Origin: Timema cristinae
Lineage: Eukaryota; Arthropoda; Insecta; Phasmatodea; Timematidae
Direction of reading: 5' to 3'
DNA length: 64,000 nucleotides
Assembly: GCA_039000515.1 (NCBI GenBank)
Contig: JBCFYV010000539.1
Location: forward strand, 1 to 64,000
A program made the position numbers and the translations under genes. Below the pieces are notes generated by a model. The model saw only the letters and a program-made list of their open reading frames with translations, searched no databases and was not told where the DNA came from. Each line of letters begins with the position of its first letter. Positions within the stretch are counted from its first letter, which is position 1. Below are positions 26,091 through 38,340 of the stretch, piece after piece.

Positions 26091-29000
26091 AAAACTGTTT
26101 GGTTTTAAAAATGCTTTTTTTAATCATTACCAGAAAAATCTTTTTTAAATAATATAGACTGTTTTCATTTCAGACATGGGTATAGGAAGAATTTAATTTT
26201 AAGGATAGGGTGTGGGGGGTGTTCAAAATCATAATTTTATGAAATTTTATGACAAGATGTTAGAACTATTTAATCAAAAGAAATAAGAGCATTGTTACTT
26301 AAGCCTGTAGTGGTGGAACTTTATTTGTGTGAGAGAGAAAGAGAAGGGTAATGAAGTTTTATTTGTTTAGAAGTGTGAATTTTGTATGATAAACATGACT
26401 ATCAATTGTTAACAACAGCTTCTAAGATTAAAATTTAAAATACATTTATTAAAAAAAACTAAGCTTCGAATATATACAGGGTCAGGCAGTAAAACGACAA
26501 GATTCCAGGAAGGGCTGGCGGGCGTGGTGGGTGGTTGTGAAATTGGGGGACTCAACCTTGTGCGTCTAGACATCCGTAATTTAGTAGCCATAAAGCGTTG
26601 GTCGAGTGAGCAGCATGCATTTGCCGTAAAGACGTATTACAAAAATGAGGATAGTTTCTTTGGCACTCAACGTGCCTTTCGGCGAGAGTTTGGTCCACAC
26701 CCCATGCACTCCCGTGCCTTCTGCAAAAGTTTGCCTGTGGGTGAGAAATTTTGAAACCACTGCTAGCACAACACAGAAAAGAGGAGGTAATGAAAACCAG
26801 CCGGACCTCTGAGAATATTGATTGTGTAGCTCTGCCTTAGCAATTAGTCCACAAAAATCGGCTGGGCGACACAGAGTAGAACTTGTCTCAGTAATCGAAC
26901 TGTGAGAAATATTTTGAAGAATGAACCCCACTACCATCCATATAAGATTCAGGTAGTGCAAGACCTCAAACCTCAAGGTTACAATAGCAGCTTATGCTTT
27001 TGTCATTGAACAAAATGAGGAGAGAGAGTTCACAACTTATGGATGAGTACTAAGCCCAATTTCACCTTAGCGGCTTTATCAACAAGCAGAATTTTCGGCA
27101 CTGAGCCGAAAATAACCCACACAATCTCCAGAATAAAAACCCTCCATTCAGAAAAAGTGACGGTTTGGTGCGCAGTATCGTCTTGTGGAGTAACCGGCCC
27201 TTGTTATTTTGAAAATGAACACGGTAACATGGTGACGGTGAACTTTGATCGTTACGCTGATATGTTGGTAACTTTTTCCCTGCCTGCACTCGATGACCAT
27301 GACCCAAATGAAAACACACTTTTCCAGCAATATGGCGCAACTTTCTATAATGCCGGAGTTTCAATGAATTTGCCGAGGCTCGCATTTCCTGGTCGTCTCA
27401 TCAGCAAGTCCGGTGATTTCCCATGGCCTGTCCGTTCACCAGACTTGATGGCTCCTGACTATTTTCTCTGGTAATATCTTAAATCCCAGGTTTTCAAGGA
27501 GGACCCGCCAAGGATTAGGGATGATTTGAAGGAGCGAATTTGGCAAGAGGTCAATAACATTCTGTTGGAAATACTACGCAACGTCATGGACAGCTTCGAT
27601 CTCAGACTCGGACATGTGTGCAAACCAAGAACTCTATCTTACTGACACCATCTTCAGAAAATGATAATTTTCCAGTAACACTAGTCATTTCCACTCATGT
27701 ACATTACATTTATGTAAAAAAATGAATTGTTATAATTGTTTGCAATTTATTTAAATCTTGACGTTTGACTGCCCCACCCTATATATTTTTTTTTTTCAAA
27801 GTTGAAGTCGAAGCTAGTAAATATTCAATTGGGGAGAGTTTCTCAAAGCTTTGAACATCCCTAATATTTTGTGTTATTCTTTGGACCTATACGTTTTTAT
27901 GGTGAATGTGTAAGGTTGTTGTTCTTTCATTTATAAGGAAACTTAACAATTGTGTTTTTCACATCTTACTTATTTTCTGGGAAATCTACAATTAATCACA
28001 CTAATGAGGTAGAGATGAAGAAGGTAGAATTTAGAGGACATTAATTTATGATGAAGGAGATTGGGAAATATTTTGGAAAATAACATATACAAATACACCC
28101 ATTTAGTAACTGGCAAACCAAACAATCTGAGTTTTACTTTTATTTAAGTGCCTAATGATGCAGTTTTTACCACTTTGTATGTATTTATTAATAGTTTCAG
28201 GGATATTTCATCTCAGAACTAACGTTTATATTAATACAAACATATGAGAGAAACTAAAATTAATATGAAAGGTACCTTGAGTGTGTGATCTTGGCTGCCT
28301 GTGAGGACGCGACCTCCTTCTGAATCAAGGACTGTGATTGGCTGCTGGTGAGCTTTAGTCGTATTCAACCTGATGCAACGTATGTTTTCGTTGAATCCAT
28401 GTGATAAGCCTCCATCACAGCCCAACACCGAGTCAGCACTGCCTGTACGCACATGAGCTACCAAAAGGACAATATATCATCTATTTTGAGTGGTAAAGTC
28501 TAAGATAAATGTCCTATTAGTGAAAATATTTAACTATTTGAAGAAATTTTCTTTCTTCTTTTATCCAGTGGAAGCAGTATAAGTTGTGTTCTGCGCTATT
28601 TTCATTGTGAAAGCAAAATTGTGTTTACTTTTCTGTTTATTCTTATTCTTTTCTGTACTTTCTTACATATATAAAATGAAATTAAATAGTTTTTGAGCTG
28701 TGCTGCTCAATTCTCAAACATATGACTGCAGAAATGAGTGTTTGATAACATGTAAATGGATCTTACTTTCCTGTATGATGTGGACCCCCAGTCATTCTGT
28801 CGGCCAGAACTGTAACTCTCCATCTCGAGAAAGTCAACCAAGCCACTAAGCTTGGCAGCCACCACTCTGTTACCAATCATCTTCACTGCGGTTACACCCA
28901 TCCCAGAGCCATCTTCAAACATACACTAAGGAAAAAAAGTATCAATTATGTTTAGAAGGCTAGTTTGTTAAATATATTTAGTAGAGCAAAAACTGTGGAA

Positions 29001-32000
29001 ATTGCTGCTTTGTCCAAATCTGATTTGAACAAAACAGGTTAAATGTATTTTATCTGAATTAAGCTAAGAAGTTTAGCTTGGTACAATAATAAAATAACCC
29101 GAGGCTGCCATCAATATTTTAAAAAATTTCCTGGGAAAATGCCATGAAAAAAATTCTGAGATACCTGAAGCTTATTTTAATTTTAAGGAAGCAAAGATGA
29201 GCCTCCTCCTCTTTTTATACCGGATCAGTTTATTTTATTAAATTTTCCTCAATTTAATTTAAGAGGAAATTTGGATGATATATTTGAGAAAAGTTTGTGA
29301 TCATATTAATACTTAATCTAAGTTTTTTGTTTATTACATTCATCAAACAATAAGGCCAGATAGAAACAAAGATTGTGGAATGTATGCAAAAAGTATTTAG
29401 TTACTTAATTTACTTTTTCCTATTCGTGTTTTGCTGACAATGAAGACCTGCCTTTGTAGTGCTAAGTTAGGGTGGGAAGGAATAAGAAAAATTGGTTTAT
29501 TTGAGAGGCATCTTTGGAATGTGTAATGTTTCTTACATAAAGAAGGTTACTTTTGCATGCAAATTTTGATACACACGAACTAAACAATCTTAACTCTATG
29601 ACAACTGGGCTCACTAAAAAACAATGACCTAGCGTTCTTACCCCTTACAGCCCCCCAAAAAAATGGCTGTAAATATTAAAAGAACAAAACATAAAATAAA
29701 TAAAGAACTACATAAAATAAAAATATGATCAACAAATTATTCCATAAAAAGTTATGTTACAATGTTATTTAAACAGTTCAAAGGACAAAAACAATTTGAA
29801 ATCAAATTATAACTAAACTTAATAGCACATCACTAATTTTTGTAAGTACTAGTTAGACAACTGATTTTAGCACTAAATTAGAACAGATAGCCAACACACT
29901 TAACTGAGAATCGTTGGAGTAGAAATTGTTTGGATAAAACAATACTAAAAAAAAATAATTTAAAGGCAAGATTTCACTACCAAAGGCCCCGTTGATTCAA
30001 ATGCATCAACAGCATATTATTAATATTATGGATCAACTCTATTGAACAATTTAAATTATTCCTTGCAGAGGCCAATACTTTCTAATTCTAAAGTTCACCT
30101 GGAATAAATCCACATTCAACATTGTTTTTCTGGATGTGACATCACACTACATCAGGGACACACAAAAACAACTGCCCACATCAAGGAAACCTGCTTTCTG
30201 CATGTCCTATCTACATCCGGTCACCTATCCTTCAATATTTTCTACCCTGTCGTTCCTTCTCTATGTGTATATATATTTATTTTTTAGGTCCCTGTCAACC
30301 AACTACCGGCGACAGGACGGGTTTTTGTTAATTTTCCCGCCCATGAACCTATGGCTAACTTCGAATCAGCCCGCCAGGGTGACATATGGCTTTCGTTTTT
30401 AGTGTTTTTATGTAATATCTATTACGTTTGGCTTTCGAGAGCCCCTTCAGGGCTGGTGATTGTCGTTTTTGTATCTGTTTTATTCAATGTTTTATACATG
30501 TTAAATGTCAAAATAAGTGTCACAAAAATAAATATCCAAACAAACAAACAAATCAAAATAAGAAGGCCCGAAGCTAAATGATTAGACAATAATGGAAATT
30601 ATTTTTAAAATAAGATAAACTAATTAAGAGAAAACATAATGAAGAAAGTCCACCTATGGTAATAGGATAAAATGTGGTAAGAATTCAATGTACATAACTA
30701 TGTGACATCTTCTCCCTTTACTTTAGCATCCCTTAGCTCTCGACCATTTGAAGGTATTATATTTTTTTCGACGGTCATTTTAATAATAACCAAAATATGT
30801 TTGTTTGTAATGGCTTGCTAGTGTAAATATTTATTATTGCGGACATTTTTTTAGCCCCCTATCAACCCACCCTCCAATTTATCAATTTAGAATATCTTTT
30901 CACTCTGAAGAAAACAGACCCTCATTATAATGTTTCAAATTATCGAACATTATAGGTCTAGCCTTACTTTTGTATTTATTACTAAAAGGCCTTAATTTAA
31001 TGCAATAAGCTTTCATTATAAAATTTATAACTAAGGGGTGTATTTTATTTTTAAAATTATTCATAAAATTATTTTTAGGACCTAGCTTTATTTTTATTTT
31101 TCACTTGAGTGTATTTTTAGGTTATTAAGGGCTTAGAATTAACTAAGGGGAATTTTCCATAAAATTGATAGCAGACCAGCATCAAGGGTTTGGATTTTTT
31201 TTAAAGGAATGTGGGGATGTGCTCTCCCCACAAACACTTGGGATGAAGTAAAGGTTCAAGGCTGATATGTCGAGTTACTTCTCATTTTTTGTTTAAAGTT
31301 TTCAGGTGGAATGAGCCGATTGTGAGTGAAAAGAGGACCCTTTAATTGCAGTTGGCCAAATAACTTCAGGTCAGGTTCGAGGGGAAAACCAAAGAAGCAG
31401 TACCGAGTCATTTTGAGTCCACCCGAAAACATTTGAGGGAGCAAAGCAGGCATTTCTCTTGACGATAACTATGAAAGAGGCAATGTGTGGTCCTGATGTG
31501 AATTAATGGCGTCAAGCCATTGCCAATAAGATGAAATTCATTGAGAGGAACGGGACTTGGATAATCGTTGATCGTCCTGAAGGTCACAAAAGTCATCAGC
31601 AGCTGAATTATTCCTATTGGATAGCATGCTTGAGAGAAAAAAGGCACGCTTGGTTGCCCAAGGTTTTAGTCAGCAATCCACTGTTAATTATAGAAGGACA
31701 TTCACTCCAGTGGCTCAAATAGGTGCTATTCGCCTAATGGCATCCAATACGAATCAATACAGAATTAATAGTAGGCAGTGTGTTGTGGAAACTTCATACC
31801 TGAATGGACACCTGGAAGAAGAGGTTTATATGGAGCTACCAAATAATTAACATGAAATCCTTCAGGGTGTTGTTGATTCTGAGGGCCAGGGTCAGATCAA
31901 GATGAAAGCAAGATCATGCTTGAGCTGAAGGGACAAGGTTTGCCTCCTTAGAAATTGTTTTAAAGTTTGCAACAAACTGGAAGGAGCTGGTACTTTAAGC

Positions 32001-35000
32001 TGGACGAAACCCTGAGATATCTGGGTGCTACTGCTTCAGTCTCAGGCATGTGTTTGTTCCATATTGGTTCAGGGGAAGGCATTAAACTAATTGCAATGCA
32101 AGTCAATTACTTCCTTATCGCCTCCCATGACAGGAAGGGAATTGCTGAACTTGTTAGGAGACTAGCAGAACCCTTCTAAGTCAAGGATCTAGGAAATACA
32201 AAATCTTGCCTGGGGTTGGAGTTCAACCAGACAGAAAGGCAGGTGACAATGCACCAGTATGGCTACATACACAATCTACTTTTGCGATTCTCCATGTTCA
32301 AATGCAAACGTGTAGCCACCAACATAGATACAGGTTTAAAGCCGAGGAGAAACAAAGAACAATCAGAAGACAATCTAAGGGTTCCCTACCACAATACTGC
32401 TCGAGGCTCTTCGTGCTTGGCATCGACTACAAGGCCCGACATATCATTTGCTCTAAGTAATCTGAGGAAGTTTATCAACTGCTATGGCACTGATTACAGG
32501 AAGGCCACAAAGTGTGTATTATGCCATCTGAAGGGTTCCATCAATGTGGGTCTGAACTATGGCTTAAATCCGGGACCAGTCAAAGGATTCATAGACACAG
32601 ACTGGAGAAGCTGTCCTGAAGATAGATGGTCTTATACCAGGTATATATTAATTTTACCAGAGGGACCGGTATCCCGGGAATCTAAAAGACAGTGAACTGT
32701 CACCCTGTTGATGTCAGAGGCAGAATGCATGACTTTGTCAGAGCGCATTAAGGAAGCTATTTGCAGCGATTTCTCGTCAAGATGGGCTTTGGCAACTTGG
32801 GCAACTTGGTTATTTTCCGCAATAACAGAAGCTCACTGAAACTTGCGGAGAATCTAATGTCCCACACAAGGACCAAGAACATCAACATCCATGTTAGGAG
32901 TCTTTTATAGCTTGTCACAAGTTGTGATTGTTTAGTGAAGCCATCTATAGGGGCATGCACGCACACCACTTATCTTTGGCAGACAATAGACAGTTGAGGG
33001 TGACCTGGTGGTCTAGGGGTAAGGTGTCGGACTTCTATGCTGGCGGCCGGGGTTCAAACCTTGGTCCCGGTAAAGATTTATCTGATTACCAAACCCTTCC
33101 TTCACCTCTGACAAGACATCTTGTGAATGTGAGGAATGCCAGGCCTCCACCGTGGTTCGGATCCCACGTTAAACTGTAGGTCCTCCATTTCATCTCACAA
33201 TCACCCTACCATTACACATTAGCGTAAGTGCGTATAACCCGAACGGGTAGTAAGACGTGATGCTAATAATAATAATAATAATAGACAGTTGAGACATGCC
33301 TGTTATAAGTTTGGAACACACCCACGACTTCGTCACTTATATTTTTGCTGTGCTAACAAACATATATTATCTTATGTTTAAGTATCATTCACTCGACCCG
33401 TGGTGATCTTTCTTTCACAGAGTGTGGAAAACCATTTTGGATAAACCACCCTTAGTCCACCCAACCAGAATTCGAACTTAAATCTATTCATTATCGGCAG
33501 TCTAGTCTACTGCAAAAGTAATGTCTTAAGCCATGTGGCGTCTGGAACGGGTCTTTACTATTTTATATTTGGAATAAGCTAAAGGAAATATGGTAGAAAC
33601 ATATAAAAGGGAACAAACACAATATAGTCTTTAAAATGAAATGGCAGCAACATAAAGTGTGAACTCTGTTCTACTTTTTATCCATCTTTCCTCTACTTCT
33701 TCCAAATATAACACGACTTTGTTCAAAATTTTGCTGATATATTTAAAATAGGTACTGTACCAGTAAGTGAAACCAAGCTGTACCAAGCTTTTGTTGACTA
33801 TTTTAATTTGAAATTAATAATATTCGATTCAAAATTTTCCCCTATCAATTCAAAAATATTCATAATCAGAAAATCACCGCTCACACACTCCCACGAAATA
33901 TACAAACTATGTTTGTGTGACGTTCTAATATAGAGGCCAGAGGAAAGGAAGTAAATGTCACCTTTGTGCATTGGATTCTTACCAGAATGTTTCCTCCAGT
34001 TACTATTATATCACCCAGTATTTCATAAACTCAATAATATCATGAAAACCGTTTTATCCATACTTCAATCAAATGTCAGTACATTAAATGTATTCACAGA
34101 GCCTTCACAACCAACCTATGAACAAAAGACCAATCTGCGCAGTATACTTGTTAAACAAAAACTTCCAAAATCAACTATTCAACCTTAACTCGTCTCAGGT
34201 TAATTTCCTTTCAACTGCACCATCTGCAAAGCCTGCATCATAATCTACCAACTGGAATGCAACCATATATTAGTCTAACAATAGAAACATTAAGAAAAAG
34301 ATTGAATTATCATTGACTTGCAACAAATATAAAAAATAACGAAAAAACTGGATCGTCACATGCTAAAATCCTTAAACAGGGTTGGACTTTAATCAGTTAC
34401 ACCAATATGATTAAATCTACAACAAGAAGCTATACATCCCTTCACAACTAAGAATATTGAAACTGGCCCATCAATATATATAGTAGTAGACTGAATATAG
34501 TGTGATGTTTTTCTTCTAAAAATGTCCTTCCAAATACTACTCATTTTATATATGGAGCATAACATTTTTCACTGAAAAAAACTGTAATATTCCTACAAAG
34601 GTCTATTTTGTAACATAGTGTTAACTGTACCGGCCAGCCAGCATAATCAGCATGCATGCACACGTTTAATAACAAACTCAATGTCAAAAACAAAGGAGTG
34701 AATCAGCATGAGCATGTAAACTATCACGCAAGCATCTAATAATAAACTTATGGTCCAAATGAAGGGAGAGAAAGAGGGGAGGGAGGAAGGATTTACACCC
34801 TTCAGTGTAACTGTACTGTTAACTTACTAGGCCAATGTTGGTTGGCAGAAGAATCTATGGTGTATTTCTGATATTAAAAATCTAACCATGGCAGATCTGC
34901 AAGTGAGTGATCATGTAGAAAAGGCTTCTTTGGTGTCTCAAGTAAACAAAGGAAAAAAGAAAATATGTGGATTTTAAAACAACAGCAATATACAAGGCAC

Positions 35001-38000
35001 ATCAAATAAATAACATGCAGGCTGCTAACAAGTTTGGTGTTTCCGAGGCTAATACTTGACTTTGGAAAATAAATGAAAATTTTAGGAGCGCCTGTGCATC
35101 AAGACCAGGATTCAAGGACCTAATAAAACTGTGTCGAATTTGTTAAGTTTTTACATCATGATATATTAGAGACCTTTTATTTTTCATGTGAAACACCTTC
35201 TAAAGGTATCTTTAAGGAAAACTTCTTGTTAAATTAGGAAGAAGATATAGGAAAAGTTGCTAGAAACACATACATTTCCTGTGTTTGTTTTTTTATTTTA
35301 TTCACTCCCTTTATATGTTCCTAAGTGTCCTATCATTCTTTTCCAACTTACTTTTTCTCCCTTTTATGTTTTTTGGTTTCCTCTTTTAGGAAGTTGCATT
35401 TTGCATTTCATACTCACTCACAATGAGTTTAAATAGAATGAAACCTAGGTAATGATCGATTTTTTTTAAGAGGCTGCCAACGACAGCAATGTAAAGTGTG
35501 AACTATATTCTTCTTTTCATTGTAAAAGACATAGGCCTATTTGTTCTATTTTATACGTTTGTATCCACTTTCCAATCTACCTTTTTCCAAATATATAAAA
35601 TAAATTAGTGTCATATTATGTGCGAGGCTGATTACCAAATCCTTCCTTCACCTCAGACAAGACATCTTATGAATGTGTGGAATGCCAGGCCTCCACCGTG
35701 GTTCGGATTCCACGTTAAGCTGTAGGTCCTCCATTTCATCTCACAATCACCCTACCATTACACATTAGCGTAAGTGTGTATAACCCAAACAGGTAGTAAG
35801 CCGCGGTGATGATGATGATGATGATAATAACCACAATAATAATAATAATAATAATAATTGAGGCCATACTCCAGCCCATACAGTAATCAAATCCAGAAAG
35901 GCTATTAGCGGCAAGCTTAAATGAAATCCAAAACTTCTTAACAGCACATTTACCAATCAGCATTTTTAACTATTTGGATGTAACAACAATATGTAAATCT
36001 AGTTTTTAATACCACAAATGCTTAGTTTTACTATCTAACCTGTCCAGCATTTCGTAATTAAACATCATCTTCTTAAGTCAACAACCTGAAGGTTGGTTTA
36101 GCGTGATTTCTATCCATCTGAAGTTGGACATGTACTCAGCCCTTTGGCTAGTTAGTGCTGCCTGCACTATCATAACCAAGTACTAGGGGAGTTTATGAAA
36201 TGTGGTGGTTCCCCATTGCCTTCCACACTGAATTTCCACGAGCGAGTGTGAAAGGGCCTACCGATTTTGACTGAAATATATTTTCCCATCCCTTCCTGGG
36301 TTCTTTTATATATACCACATTCAATATAGGACCAACAGCTTACTTCCACATCGATGGAAGTTGTGCTAAGGATTTTTATTGCTTAAGAAGAATCTGTCGA
36401 CCTAAACTGGGTCTGAACCAACAAATATCGGGTACTGGGGCAAGCACTTTACTGCAAGATCCCAGAGGATACATTTTTTTAGCATAGAACATAAAAAAAA
36501 GCGCTGCAGGTGAAATTTTTTCTTAGTTTAAGGAAAAATACCTTTAAAATGAAAGTTACATTTTTCCATGAAGAAGGGAGCTACACGTTTTGTCCTCGTT
36601 CATGTCCCATAAACAAATGCAGCTGCCCTGTATACATACCTGCCAGGATAAAAAATGTTTTGCTTTTGATTAAATGATTTACGCTAGGACTTTGAAAGTA
36701 CTCCGATTTCAAGTTTCGAGTCGAGCTCATAATTTAATCTTGAGATCGAGATCAAAGGTTTTGTAGGCTCGTCATTTTTGAGCTGTTTCTTCTTAGTTTA
36801 AGTAAAAATCTATTTCTAAAATGCAATAGTAAGTATAGATTATTTAATTTAGATAATATTGGCATTTCCAATTATAAATCATTCGGTAACTTAACAAATT
36901 GTTGAAATTGATTTCCAATTTCATATTAATAACTTAAGAGAGCTCTAAAACCACTTTTGACCAATAAACTTGTTCAGTAATGTCGTCCATTTTGAATTAT
37001 CCTTGATTGAAGTTGTGTTGCCATGACATATTAATTAAAATTAAAATATCTAAGTAAATCACGATATGATTTAATAAACATTATTTTTTATTATTTTTAG
37101 TCATTCCCTTTCTAAAATAATTATTTCAGTTAAATCAAAAATGTTACATAGAGAATATTTCATATTTAATGTTTTTGACATAAAGATATTTAAGACGTAT
37201 TAATTAATGTGTTAAACTAGAAAACTAGCATCAGTTTGGTTACTATTTAGTTAGAGAATTATGTTGGTTAACCAGTCTTAACTAAAATAGTTGTTGATCA
37301 ACATTGCAATAAATATTTTACCAAATGTACCAAATTTAAATGAAAAAACGCATTTACTATTTCATATTGTTCATTAAAAATATTATTTTGAATCTTATTT
37401 TTTCATTCTAAAGTATGAACATCAAATTTTATAAGCATTAAAAATTGAACTGAAATAAATTTTACAATAAGATAATTTCTACCGAGAGCTCATACAACGC
37501 GCATGTGCAGCTATGCATTTAGGAATGGAATTGGAACAGATGAGTATGCATTATTATTACAACAAGGACTAATAAACAAAATATGAACCATTATAAATTT
37601 TTAACTTTTTGTGATCTCACATTTACTTTTAAGATAAATTAAGTTACAAAAGCATATTTTGGTGAAGTATTAGCTCATTAAAACATCAATTTTAATGTAA
37701 TTAGTGACATGAGTGTTTAAACAATTTAATTATTTATTCTATTATATTTTTATTTGAATATTGCTCTTATTTTTGGATCAATTTTTTTTAAAGTATTTAC
37801 TATTTATAAAGATAAGTGTCATTCTTATTTCAAGAACTTGATGATGTTTTATTCTTTTTAAATTTCAAATTTTAAAGATGTTTGTTTTGTCAGGTGACAT
37901 TTTAAATATAGGCCTAATATTTTACTTTTAAAATAAACAAATATATACTCTTAACATTTTCAAATTATTAATATACTCGAACTCAGAAGCTTTTTGAAAT

Positions 38001-38159
38001 ATTTGGCTCAAGTTCAACTCAAATGAAAAAACCTGAGCTCACAGACCCCTAATTTATGGTATCAGATTCTTTATTATTATTATAATGATTATGATTATAA
38101 TTATAATATAATATAATATACTTATAATAATTATATTATTATTATCATCATCATCAATC

Positions 38160-38200
<41 letters not shown>

Positions 38201-38306
38201 CATCATCATCATCTATTATTATTATTATTTATTATTCATTATTATTAATATTATTACAAAAAATACAAAAAACACATTACTATACATTTTAAGGAGAAAT
38301 GTAGTA

Positions 38307-38340
<34 letters not shown>

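Larger units (their letters stand above)
24403..27863. mobile_element. Non-autonomous hAT-type element hosting nested insertions
   Basis: The ends are inverted repeats: TAGGGATGTGCAAAGC at the left and, read on the minus strand, TAGGGATGTTCAAAGC at the right (15 of 16). They are flanked by CTATTTTG (24395-24402) and ATATTTTG (27864-27871), an 8-base duplication with one mismatch, as in hAT elements. The interior holds an old SINE, a Charlie-like mini-hAT, a mariner fragment and a Tc1/mariner copy. The host element itself has no recognisable coding sequence. Confidence 0.68.

Noticed and set aside
26581..27385. Minus-strand ORFs across the Tc1/mariner element
   Set aside because: The plus strand carries the transposase motifs; these are shadows.
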